DNA of 5,572 nt, taken from assembly GCA_004195335.1 (NCBI GenBank), contig SDWK01000838.1, positions 1 through 5,572 of the forward strand. The letters are read 5' to 3'. The position numbers and the translations under genes are program-made. Below are positions 1 to 5,572 of this stretch, in pieces (position 1 is the first letter of the stretch; the number at the start of each line of letters is the position of its first letter). The DNA comes from Shewanella sp. Its GTDB lineage: Bacteria; Pseudomonadota; Gammaproteobacteria; Enterobacterales; Shewanellaceae. The notes beneath the pieces are model-generated. The model ran no database searches and was not told the DNA's origin. It was given only the letters and a program-made list of their open reading frames with translations.

Positions 1-19
1 AGATGTGTATAAGAGACAG
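1..19. other. Nextera/Tn5 mosaic-end adapter (sequencing artefact)
   Basis: The first 19 bases, AGATGTGTATAAGAGACAG, are identical to the engineered Tn5 mosaic end used in Nextera library preparation (reverse complement CTGTCTCTTATACACATCT). This hybrid end is not the natural Tn5 outer or inner end, and it sits exactly at the edge of the window, so it is untrimmed adapter and not a transposon remnant. Genomic sequence starts at base 20. The reading frame of the gene entering from the left must not be carried into these bases. Confidence 0.96.
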
Positions 20-125
20 GGTTAAAGTTGACTCCCTCACCTTCGGCTAACTTTCTATATTTAACCTTTAGAACATTTAGCAAAATGGCAATGTGCTTAT
101 GATCACTGTTCAGCCTTGCAAACAT
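20..125 (-). CDS. Hemerythrin-domain-like protein, N-terminal fragment (3' end missing)
   Basis: An open frame on the minus strand begins at ATG 125-123 and stays open for 35 codons until the adapter at base 19. GGAG (135-132) sits 6 bases upstream of this ATG, which favours it over the in-frame ATG four codons earlier (137-135), which has no visible ribosome binding site. The peptide begins MFARLNSDHKHIAILL and ends in GEGVNFN. An Asp-His near the N-terminus inside an amphipathic helix (D8-H9), followed by a leucine-rich helix, is how small bacterial hemerythrin-domain proteins start; there the histidine is the first ligand of the di-iron site. The other ligands (the later HxxxE, HxxxH and HxxxxD positions) would lie in the missing part, so the assignment rests on about a quarter of a typical protein. 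Such proteins bind O2 or act in redox, NO or iron handling. It lies 136 bases downstream of the response regulator, same strand. Another short helical protein cannot be excluded. Confidence 0.6.
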
Positions 126-261
126 AGTTGTCTCCATATCAAGAACATCGTTATATACAATATTAGTAAATAGATGAAATAACGCCCAATATATCAAAGA
201 CTATTGTTAAATGAATGTGACTAAGATCAACAGAATTAAAACTAAATCAATTAAATAGCCC
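126..261 (-). promoter_or_regulatory. AT-rich upstream region of the hemerythrin-like gene with a CRP/FNR-like site
   Basis: This spacer separates the response regulator stop from the hemerythrin-like gene. On the minus strand TATAAC (155-150) could be a -10 box, placing transcription start about 18 bases before the ATG, but the -35 at normal spacing (TTCATC, 178-173) is poor. At 231-216 the minus strand reads GTTGATCTTAGTCACA: one half is a perfect TCACA CRP half-site, and overall I count 11 of 16 matches to TGTGATCTAGATCACA. The TTGAT-N4-GTCAC inside it also resembles an FNR/EtrA box (8 of 10). Its centre is about 80 bases before the putative start, far from the best activator positions. 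No rho-independent terminator for the response regulator was found here. It suggests, but does not prove, a separate promoter for the downstream gene. Confidence 0.3.
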
Positions 262-1356
262 TTAAGAAACGCTGGATTCGACAACATTTTTCACCGTATT
301 CAATGACCCCTGAAGGCGATAAAAAGCGTCACCTGCCGAATTAGCCTCTTTTAAGTTTCTTTCAACCATAGATGCAAAGTAATCTTCCTGCTCCTCAGTC
401 ATATCTAAAACATGAAAGCTGGTACGGATCTCCGTTGTCATTCCCGTCAAAGCGGCACTGAATTTCTCGTCATGTTCTAAAATTGCACCACTAATATTCC
501 CCAGTAGTCCCTGGATCTCCATAAAGACATGCTTTAGAGTCTGCTGCCGCCCAATATCCAACACCCGCGCCTCCAGTCCTTCTACAATAACCGCGATAAT
601 GTCCCTTAACCTTCCATATAAAATCTCATCATCTAACGGCATATTCTTTATCAAGAAAGAGACATGTTTATCATTACAGATAGTTCTGCTACCAAAATCA
701 TATAAACGCCCATGCTTATCCAAAAGCTCAAGAATATTGGCTTCGATGGGACTGATATCCCCATGTGATGGAGCAAAATAATGCACTTCAGCGTCTCTGA
801 TCTCCAAACAAGTATTTAAGTTAAGTTGCTGCATCAAATCAAAAAAGGCATCCGCCAGGCTCTGATAATCATGACATAGGAAGCACTGCCTGAAAAACTG
901 CAAGACCGCACCATATTGTGACGACTCGGTCATCGATTGAAATGCCATATTTCGAGACATGGTTTCAGCCTGCACCAAGGAACGCTTTTTTTTCTGATAT
1001 GATGCAACTGCCTGAACTTTAGCCACCAACTCCTTTAGCTCAAAAGGTTTAGCAATGAAATCTACGGCACTCGCATCGTAAGCCCTGAGACGCTCTTCGA
1101 GAGTATTCATGCCAGACACAAATATCACCGCCGTGTCTTTACCCGAAGCCGTCAGCTCCTGGCAGAGTTCGATACCGCTTATATCTGGAAGGTTAATATC
1201 CATCAAAATAAGATCTGGTGTAATCGACTCTAAAGCTTGGCGATAAGAGTAAGCATCATTAAACACCTGCACACTGTGCTCATCGATGAGCACCTCCCGC
1301 ATAAGGTCGCAATAGTCTTCGTCATCATCAACTACCCAAACTAATATCTCTTCCAT
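262..1356 (-). CDS. Response regulator: receiver domain plus uncharacterised C-terminal domains
   Basis: A 364-residue soluble protein. Residues 5-117 form a standard receiver domain: acidic cluster D10-D12, phosphoacceptor D53 in LMDINLP, S81 in VSGM, and the conserved lysine K103 in AKPF. Residues 118-135 are charged and helical, probably a linker. Residues 150-265 look like a mixed alpha/beta domain of GAF-like size, with a polar block around GRLYDFGSRT (216-225) and FLIKNMP (234-240) before a helix ending in EGLEAR. Residues 266-364 are predicted all-helical. I see no helix-turn-helix, GGDEF, EAL, HD-GYP, Hpt or kinase motif, so the output is unknown; protein-protein signalling is more likely than DNA binding. 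The start is well supported: AAGGAG (1371-1366) lies 9 bases before the ATG. The gene follows the hybrid kinase by 84 bases on the same strand, so the kinase is the likely phosphodonor (inference). A CxxCH motif (C158-C161-H162) occurs in this cytoplasmic protein. Confidence 0.88.
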   Translation of the reverse strand: MEEILVWVVDDDEDYCDLMREVLIDEHSVQVFNDAYSYRQALESITPDLILMDINLPDISGIELCQELTASGKDTAVIFVSGMNTLEERLRAYDASAVDFIAKPFELKELVAKVQAVASYQKKKRSLVQAETMSRNMAFQSMTESSQYGAVLQFFRQCFLCHDYQSLADAFFDLMQQLNLNTCLEIRDAEVHYFAPSHGDISPIEANILELLDKHGRLYDFGSRTICNDKHVSFLIKNMPLDDEILYGRLRDIIAVIVEGLEARVLDIGRQQTLKHVFMEIQGLLGNISGAILEHDEKFSAALTGMTTEIRTSFHVLDMTEEQEDYFASMVERNLKEANSAGDAFYRLQGSLNTVKNVVESSVS

Positions 1357-1440
1357 GCTCGATTTCTCCTTTTAAAAATGCCCCGTTTTTTACTTCTTAA
1401 ATATGCTTCGCACTCGAAGACTCGAACGGCTCATAAATAG

Positions 1441-3519
1441 CTAAATGACATCCAACGAAAAACTGATCCCGACCTGCTGCAGTGCAGTAACCAGACCATC
1501 TAAATCAAATGGTTTATGAAGTACTTTATAAGGCATCTGTGCATTGTTAGTGATACCAATATCGCCGATAAAACCTGAGATTAACAAAATGGGGATTGAC
1601 GCCTTCGACGAAAGCTCATTGGCTAACTCATAGCCATTTATCCCACCAGGCATCAGCACATCAGTAATGAGTAGCCCAATACCATTTAGGCCTGATTTAT
1701 ACTTTTCTCTCACAAGAATCGGATCTGAATAGGCTTCGACTTCCATTCCAAGTAACTCACAGTAATCAGTCAGTACATTTAACAATTCCACTTCATCATC
1801 AACAATGAGCACTTTTAATTTCTGTGTGACTCTCGGGATCCCCCCTTTTGCATCTGACTGTATTTCCTGACGAGCCAGCTTCTTAGCGACAGGAAACCAA
1901 AGCCTGAACTCAGACCCTTGTGAATCAGATTTAATCACACTCATGTACCCTTTAGAACGCTTCACAAACCCATAGACCATAGAGAGCCCCAACCCGGTAC
2001 CTTTACTCTTATCCTTAGTCGTAAAAAACGGTTCGAAGATCTTTTCCAGCAGCTCTGTAACGATACCGCAGCCAGAATCGATAACAGATATAGTTATATA
2101 CTCTCCAGATTCCACTAGTGGTCTTCCGGTAATGCCAGGTAAATGCCCACTGAGATGTGACTCATCGGTTCTGATGGTGATCTGCCCCTCTCCTGCCATT
2201 GAGTCCTTAGCATTGAGCACCAAATTAATCAGAGCATCCTCCAGATCTCCCCGATCGACATAGATACAGTCAAGGTCAGATTTGACCTCAGTAACCAATT
2301 TTATTTGAGTCGTTAGTGATTTCCCGAGTAATTCCTCCAAGCCTTCAATAACATCATTAACCTGACAGGCCTGAGCACTAAACTGCTCTTGCCTTGAGAA
2401 CTGTAATAGACGCCGGGTAAGATCCGTTCCTCTCTGGCATGCTTTAAATGCAGTCCGAAGATAGCGTGCCACCTTATCTTCACTCACCTTGAGTGACATC
2501 AACTCAAGATTCCCTTTCAAAACGCCCAAGATATTATTAAAATCATGAGCAATACCGCCAACAAGCTGCCCCATGGCCTGCATTTTCTGAGTTCTCGCCA
2601 TCAGCTGTTGTAATTGCTTTTGTTCAGTAATATCCCTCCCAACCAGTGCAAATAAACTGCCCTGTTCACTTCGTTCATCAAGTGCAACAATATGCATGTG
2701 CAGTAAAGCGGTTTCATTATCAGCCTTAGTACAGACCAGTTCGCCATCGAACTCCCTTCTCGTATTTATTGCCTCTAATAACTGACAACCTTCGTGATCA
2801 GCACAGAGGTCTTCCTTGAAAAGTTGATTTTGAAAAAGCAGTGTTATCGGTTTACCAATAAGTTGAGTTCTCGGGTAGTGGCTGATACTTGTGGCGGCGG
2901 CATTGGCGTACATAATATTGGGAACACCGAATGGTGAGCGACTAGCGACAAGAATAAGGTCCTCGCTATTACTGACTATGGACTGGAACATTTCACTGTC
3001 AATCGATTGCACTACCCGGTTCTTTGCTCTCTCCTGCCAGTCAACAGTTTGCTGAACAAGCATACCCATAATAATATCGGACAAGAGATCACTTGAGTCG
3101 ATAAGGAATGACAACCATAGTTCACTCGACGAGTGAAAGAATATCTGAATGTTGACATCCTTCGCTGGCCACACGATAAATGATTGCCAACGGTGAACGA
3201 TGGGGTCCTGGTTTGCAAATGGCCAATCTTTTGCCTCTTTCCATAGAGTGAGGTATCGAACGGGATCACGGCACCAACAGGTTGATGAAGCAGGCATATC
3301 TTGAAAATCGAGACAATCCTTGGGTACAATTAACACCGCCTGAGATTGACTGACATCGGCCAATATTCTACATAGCGGTAATAAAATATCCTCACCGTTG
3401 ATAAAGCAAGCTTGCAACTTACCAAGTTCAGGGAGTAGCCGAGGCCAAAAAGTGTTGAAATCAGTTTGAGCGAATTCATTCGACACTGTAGAGTCCGTTC
3501 CTGTTGTCCTTACGCCCAT
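1441..3519 (-). CDS. Soluble hybrid sensor histidine kinase (input region, PAS, HisKA-type, HATPase, receiver)
   Basis: A 692-residue protein that should autophosphorylate and pass phosphate to receiver domains. Residues 1-160 match no domain I recognise; their size and alternating helix/strand pattern could suit a divergent GAF-type sensor. Residues 165-297 are a PAS domain ending in the typical [10 protein letters not shown]. The phosphoacceptor is H325 in [11 protein letters not shown]. The ATPase has the N box with N436, G1 box DSGCGI (481-486), F box FEPFFTTK (495-502) and G2 box KGTGLGLS (506-513). The C-terminal receiver (about 568-685) has D574-D575, phosphoacceptor D620 in TDVLMP, S648 and K669 in HKPF. 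No membrane segment or signal peptide is visible, so it acts in the cytosol. No Hpt domain is present here, so how phosphate leaves the fused receiver is open. Start: GGTGA (3531-3527) lies 7 bases before the ATG; an in-frame GTG at codon 12 is a weaker alternative. The five N-terminal cysteines (C38, C50, C69, C81, C83) could be redox-relevant. Confidence 0.93.
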   Translation of the reverse strand: MGVRTTGTDSTVSNEFAQTDFNTFWPRLLPELGKLQACFINGEDILLPLCRILADVSQSQAVLIVPKDCLDFQDMPASSTCWCRDPVRYLTLWKEAKDWPFANQDPIVHRWQSFIVWPAKDVNIQIFFHSSSELWLSFLIDSSDLLSDIIMGMLVQQTVDWQERAKNRVVQSIDSEMFQSIVSNSEDLILVASRSPFGVPNIMYANAAATSISHYPRTQLIGKPITLLFQNQLFKEDLCADHEGCQLLEAINTRREFDGELVCTKADNETALLHMHIVALDERSEQGSLFALVGRDITEQKQLQQLMARTQKMQAMGQLVGGIAHDFNNILGVLKGNLELMSLKVSEDKVARYLRTAFKACQRGTDLTRRLLQFSRQEQFSAQACQVNDVIEGLEELLGKSLTTQIKLVTEVKSDLDCIYVDRGDLEDALINLVLNAKDSMAGEGQITIRTDESHLSGHLPGITGRPLVESGEYITISVIDSGCGIVTELLEKIFEPFFTTKDKSKGTGLGLSMVYGFVKRSKGYMSVIKSDSQGSEFRLWFPVAKKLARQEIQSDAKGGIPRVTQKLKVLIVDDEVELLNVLTDYCELLGMEVEAYSDPILVREKYKSGLNGIGLLITDVLMPGGINGYELANELSSKASIPILLISGFIGDIGITNNAQMPYKVLHKPFDLDGLVTALQQVGISFSLDVI

Positions 3520-3644
3520 GACTTATTCACCAATCATCCAAATTAAGTGGTTGTTAATAGCATAGTTAAGCTTGGGTATTTCGCGACTTAATTCCGTATA
3601 AAGCGTGTAACTAAATTTATATCTCAGTAAAAGGAATATAGAAG
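3520..3644. promoter_or_regulatory. Divergent promoter region between the hybrid kinase and nfo
   Basis: This 125-base AT-rich gap must hold the promoters for both divergent genes. For nfo, TATAAA (3597-3602) is a reasonable -10 box, about 36 bases of leader before the ATG, but the only -35-like hexamer, TTGGGT (3572-3577), is 19 bases away and weak. AAGGA at 3631-3635 is the nfo ribosome binding site, 9 bases before ATG. For the kinase I found TATGCT on the minus strand without a credible -35. No LexA box (CTGT-N8-ACAG) and no SoxS/OxyR-type site was recognised, so stress control of nfo is not supported by what can be seen. Confidence 0.35.
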
Positions 3645-4502
3645 ATGACCTCTTCAAGATGGATAGGAGCACATGTCAGCGCCGCAGGTGGAATCGAGAA
3701 CGCCCCTCTCAACGCAAAGAAGATAGGAGCCAATGCATTTGCACTTTTCACTAAAAATCAGCGCCGTTGGCAAGCTTCCCCACTGGCACAAGCAAATATT
3801 GAACAATTTAAGGAGAACTGTATAAATGCCAATATTGCCAACAATGCAATATTGCCCCATGACAGTTATCTGATAAATCTTGGCCACCCGGATAAGATTC
3901 AGCTGGATAAATCAAGGCTGGCTTTTTTTGATGAGATAGCACGTTGTGAACAGCTAGGGCTATCGTTACTCAATTTTCACCCTGGTAGTCACCTGAGAAA
4001 GATTGATATCGATGAGTGCCTCTCAAAGATTAGCCAGTCAATAAATATGGCTTTAGAGCGTTCTACAAGTGTTACGGCTGTCATTGAAAATACGGCGGGA
4101 CAAGGTTCAAACTTAGGTCATAGCTTCGAACAATTGGCCCAGATTATTGATGGCGTAGAGGATAAGACTCGTGTCGGTATATGCATAGATACTTGCCACA
4201 TGTTTGCAGCCGGATATGATTTAACGACAAAAGAAGCCTGTCAGGAAAGCTTTGAGTTATTTGACAACATAGTGGGAAATGAATACCTCAAAGCCATGCA
4301 TTTAAACGATAGTAAGACCCCGTTAAATAGTCGGGTCGATAGGCATGAATCTCTTGGACTTGGGCATATTGGTAGAGAGGCATTTGGCTTCTTAATGAAC
4401 CTTGAGGCAACAAAGCACATCCCTATGGTGTTAGAGACTATCAACTCAGATATTTGGGAAGATGAGATAACCTGGCTACGTAGCCTGAGCCATAAAGGCT
4501 AA
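3645..4502 (+). CDS. nfo: Deoxyribonuclease IV (endonuclease IV, AP endonuclease)
   Basis: A 285-residue endonuclease IV, the TIM-barrel, three-zinc enzyme that cuts the DNA backbone 5' of abasic sites and removes blocking 3' groups in base-excision repair. All nine metal ligands of the E. coli enzyme are present with a constant shift of three residues: H72 (LPHDSYL), H112 (FHPGSH), E148 ([10 protein letters not shown]), D182 and H185 (IDTCH), H219 (MHLNDSK), D232 and H234 (VDRH), and E264 (LETI). The length equals that of E. coli Nfo, so the gene is complete and should be active. The start ATG is supported by AAGGA 9 bases upstream, and the protein begins with the usual [11 protein letters not shown] stretch (6-16). 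It is divergent from the histidine kinase and convergent with the lipoprotein gene, so it is probably a single-gene transcript. Base composition resembles its neighbours and nothing suggests transfer. Confidence 0.98.
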   Translation: MTSSRWIGAHVSAAGGIENAPLNAKKIGANAFALFTKNQRRWQASPLAQANIEQFKENCINANIANNAILPHDSYLINLGHPDKIQLDKSRLAFFDEIARCEQLGLSLLNFHPGSHLRKIDIDECLSKISQSINMALERSTSVTAVIENTAGQGSNLGHSFEQLAQIIDGVEDKTRVGICIDTCHMFAAGYDLTTKEACQESFELFDNIVGNEYLKAMHLNDSKTPLNSRVDRHESLGLGHIGREAFGFLMNLEATKHIPMVLETINSDIWEDEITWLRSLSHKG

Positions 4503-4524
4503 CTAAGTCAATTACTCTGGATAA

Positions 4525-4545
4525 AGCACCGTTTAATACGGTGCT
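4525..4545 (-). terminator. Hairpin between convergent nfo and lipoprotein genes, likely terminator
   Basis: AGCACCGT (4525-4532) and ACGGTGCT (4538-4545) form a perfect 8-bp stem with a 5-base loop. It lies 22 bases past the nfo stop and 46 bases past the lipoprotein stop. On the minus strand the stem is followed by TTTAT, a short and imperfect U tract; on the plus strand it is followed by GAAAAC with no U tract. It would therefore work better for the lipoprotein transcript than for nfo, where it may mainly protect the mRNA 3' end. Termination strength is inferred. Confidence 0.55.
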
Positions 4546-4591
4546 GAAAACAACCAGCAAAGTGCAGACAGTATTTTATTATTGAACCTTA

Positions 4592-4885
4592 CTAGAGCAA
4601 ACACTTATAGATAACAGCTATCACTTTAGTCGGATCACCATGATCGATTTGCGACCAAACAATATGTGTTCCGTTAAGCTCTTCACCATGTGTCTTTGCA
4701 TTGAGCTTAGCATCTCTCAATGCAAACTCTCCTCTGCCAATGCCTGTCACCATGGCAAAGCTGTCACAATGAGCCACTTCAAAATCATAGGCTTCATTTA
4801 TTCGATGGTAAAGTTGAGGCTCATAGCTCGATACGCAAGCACTTAGCGTACAGCAACAAAGTAAAGCAATTAAAAATCTTAACAC
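4592..4885 (-). CDS. Small outer-membrane-type lipoprotein, DUF4156-like
   Basis: Read from GTG at 4885-4883 this is a 97-residue lipoprotein with a short classic signal peptide, MLRFLIALLCCCTLSAC, lipobox L14-S15-A16-C17. The residue after the lipidated cysteine is Val, not Asp, which predicts outer-membrane sorting. The mature part has two further cysteines, C40 and C95 (in VIYKC near the end), placed as in small proteins of the DUF4156/YjeI kind (Cys, then an Ala/Asn-rich helix, then VYKC at the C-terminus); a disulfide is plausible. Function is unknown. The frame is open upstream to a TTG at 4936-4934, giving 114 residues, but that start overlaps a CRP-like site and would add 17 residues before a complete signal peptide. 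AGGT at 4898-4895, 9 bases before the GTG, supports the shorter form. It is convergent with nfo and lies downstream of thrC on the same strand, 288 bases away. Confidence 0.75.
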   Translation of the reverse strand: MLRFLIALLCCCTLSACVSSYEPQLYHRINEAYDFEVAHCDSFAMVTGIGRGEFALRDAKLNAKTHGEELNGTHIVWSQIDHGDPTKVIAVIYKCLL

Positions 4886-4917
4886 CCTTTTGGAACCTAT
4901 CTGAAAAACCGGGGGGA

Positions 4918-4960
4918 AAGATATAAAATTTAACAACTCAAAATCGTGAGAAAGATCACA
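4918..4960 (-). promoter_or_regulatory. CRP-like operator and candidate class II promoter for the lipoprotein gene
   Basis: On the minus strand 4960-4945 reads TGTGATCTTTCTCACG, a TGTGA-N6-TCAC(A) palindrome with nine of ten half-site bases matching the CRP consensus; over the 22-base extended consensus I count 15 matches. AT-rich hexamers follow, TATATC (4925-4920) and TATCTT (4923-4918). With these as -10 boxes transcription would start near 4911-4913, placing the site centre at about -40 to -41, the class II activator position, with a leader of about 26 bases before the GTG at 4885. Activation by cAMP-CRP is inferred from this spacing. Confidence 0.55.
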
Positions 4961-4996
4961 TCAAGAGCCGATTGTGAATTACATTCAGATACACAG

Positions 4997-5002
4997 ATTA
5001 TA
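4997..5002 (-). promoter_or_regulatory. Perfect TATAAT, possible -10 box without a good -35
   Basis: The minus strand carries an exact TATAAT here, in a region with no gene. At 15 to 19 bases upstream there is no hexamer resembling TTGACA, and the TG just before it is not spaced as an extended -10. If used, the transcript would start near 4990 and the CRP-like site at 4945-4960 would lie downstream of the start, where it would repress. It is listed as a second, weaker promoter candidate for the lipoprotein gene. Confidence 0.25.
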
Positions 5003-5003
5003 C

Positions 5004-5029
5004 AGGGGTTTAGCACGCGAGACACCCCT
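5004..5029. repeat. Short GC-rich inverted repeat
   Basis: AGGGGT (5004-5009) and ACCCCT (5024-5029) form a 6-bp stem around a 14-base loop just upstream (minus-strand sense) of the TATAAT at 5002-4997. There is no T run on either side, so it is not a convincing terminator. It could be a weak protein site or chance. Confidence 0.25.
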
Positions 5030-5113
5030 CGAGCTTCATTAACAAAACCGCAAACTTCCAGCAAGACTCAACACATTAACCAACACTCATTTCAGCGCTT
5101 ACACTGGTTATTT

Positions 5114-5149
5114 GGACGACAAAAAGAGTTAATTATCTTTATGTCGCCC
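5114..5149 (-). repeat. Long imperfect inverted repeat downstream of thrC
   Basis: GGACGACA (5114-5121) pairs with TGTCGCCC (5142-5149), and AAAGA (5123-5127) with TCTTT (5136-5140), around an 8-base loop and one A/A mismatch. In a minus-strand RNA the single irregular pair in the outer stem becomes a G-U wobble, whereas in a plus-strand RNA it is A-C, so the structure fits the thrC transcript better. It starts 24 bases after the thrC stop. The bases after it on the minus strand (AAATAACC) lack a U tract, so it may stabilise the 3' end or act with Rho and not be an intrinsic terminator. Confidence 0.45.
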
Positions 5150-5173
5150 TGTAAAGCATCGTCCCGAGAAAAC

Positions 5174-5572
5174 CTACAGCACCTTAAATAAGTGAGATTT
5201 CAACTCTGTAAAATTAGCCTCTAATGTTGCAGACAAAATGTCTTTATCAGCAACAGCAGCTAAAGCTGGAGGAAGAGGCAGCTCAATGCTTAGTTCACTC
5301 TCAACCACCTCTTTAAATTTCGCTGGGTGAGCCGTACCCAAGAATATGCCTTTCTCATCATCAGACATCGTTAAGGTTAAGGCTTGGGCCGCAATTGCTG
5401 CGTGAGGCTCAGAAAGATAACCTCCACGATTTAACTCTTTGAGAGCCTCAGAGGTATCTGACTCAGATAAAGCAACACCGGATATATCCGATAGAGACCA
5501 CCCCATGGCATCCACTATCGCTTCCACTCTAGGCCAGTTACTTGGCTCTGCGACATCCATTGCATTAGACAT
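5174..5572 (-). CDS. thrC: Threonine synthase, C-terminal part (start beyond right edge)
   Basis: This is the last 132 codons of threonine synthase, the PLP enzyme that converts O-phosphohomoserine to threonine. The fragment carries the family's C-terminal landmarks: MSNAMDVAEPSNWPRVE (1-17), GYLSEPHAA (51-59) and LGTAHPAKFKE (78-88), all close to the E. coli ThrC pattern as I recall it. The Met at the window edge is an internal residue of that conserved stretch and not a start; about 300 residues, including the PLP lysine, should lie outside to the right. In many gammaproteobacteria thrC is the last gene of thrABC, and the non-coding gap and hairpin after its stop agree with an operon end, though thrA and thrB are not visible. 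No frameshift or unusual residue was seen in the visible part. Confidence 0.95.
   Translation of the reverse strand: MSNAMDVAEPSNWPRVEAIVDAMGWSLSDISGVALSESDTSEALKELNRGGYLSEPHAAIAAQALTLTMSDDEKGIFLGTAHPAKFKEVVESELSIELPLPPALAAVADKDILSATLEANFTELKSHLFKVL

Noticed and set aside
1..19. Genuine Tn5 or IS50 end
   Set aside because: The sequence is the engineered mosaic end, different from the natural inner and outer ends, and no transposase or second end is present.
871..885. Heme c binding protein based on CxxCH in the response regulator
   Set aside because: The protein has no signal peptide and is otherwise a cytoplasmic receiver protein, so cytochrome c maturation is not expected.
1406..1419. Small hairpin CTTCG-CACT-CGAAG between the kinase and response regulator genes
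   Set aside because: Only 5 bp and without a U tract on the minus strand, so it is not called a terminator; it could be chance.
3012..3329. Minus-strand open frame overlapping the kinase N-terminal region in another frame
   Set aside because: It lies wholly inside the well-supported kinase gene and its translation shows no recognisable motif.
3654..3887. Minus-strand open frame antisense to nfo
   Set aside because: nfo is certain from all nine metal ligands; the antisense frame has no support.
4640..4926. Two overlapping plus-strand open frames opposite the lipoprotein gene
   Set aside because: The minus-strand frame has a full lipoprotein signal and cysteine pattern; the opposite frames look like antisense shadows with no protein features.
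4946..5191. Plus-strand open frame of 81 codons in the gap between the lipoprotein gene and thrC
   Set aside because: It starts at a GTG inside the CRP-like site, has no ribosome binding site, runs antisense into the thrC end, and its protein has no domain-like pattern.

Overview
The window (about 5.6 kb, roughly 43% GC by eye) looks like chromosomal DNA of a marine gammaproteobacterium, most likely Shewanella or a close relative. This rests on the character of the proteins (a gammaproteobacterial-type threonine synthase C-terminus, an endonuclease IV very close to the Escherichia coli length and ligand spacing, a hybrid histidine kinase) and on CRP-like operators. The genus is an inference without a database search. 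The first 19 bases are not genomic: they match the Nextera/Tn5 mosaic-end adapter, so the left edge is an untrimmed contig or read end.

Layout. Positions 20-125, minus strand: the first 35 codons of a gene that resembles a small hemerythrin-domain protein, cut off by the adapter. Positions 262-1356, minus: a response regulator with an N-terminal receiver domain and a large C-terminal part I cannot assign to a standard output domain. Positions 1441-3519, minus: a soluble hybrid histidine kinase (N-terminal input region, PAS, phosphoacceptor domain, ATPase, C-terminal receiver). These three lie in the order kinase, regulator, hemerythrin-like gene on one strand, with gaps of 84 and 136 bases, and may form a signalling unit. 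Position 3645 onward, plus: nfo (endonuclease IV), divergent from the kinase across 125 bases. Positions 4592-4885, minus: a small outer-membrane-type lipoprotein, convergent with nfo, with a hairpin between the two stop codons. Positions 5174-5572, minus: the C-terminal 132 codons of thrC, whose start lies beyond the right edge.

How the parts may work together. nfo (DNA base-excision repair) and thrC (threonine biosynthesis) are ordinary housekeeping genes. The most interesting part is the kinase/regulator pair next to a hemerythrin-like gene. Both signalling proteins lack membrane segments, so they should sense something inside the cell, and hemerythrin domains bind O2 or respond to redox or NO in characterised cases. 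A sensing role is inference only. No mobile element, CRISPR array, tRNA or rRNA was seen. No gene-free stretch exceeds 300 bases; the longest (4886-5173) holds a good CRP-like site, a perfect TATAAT on the minus strand and two inverted repeats.
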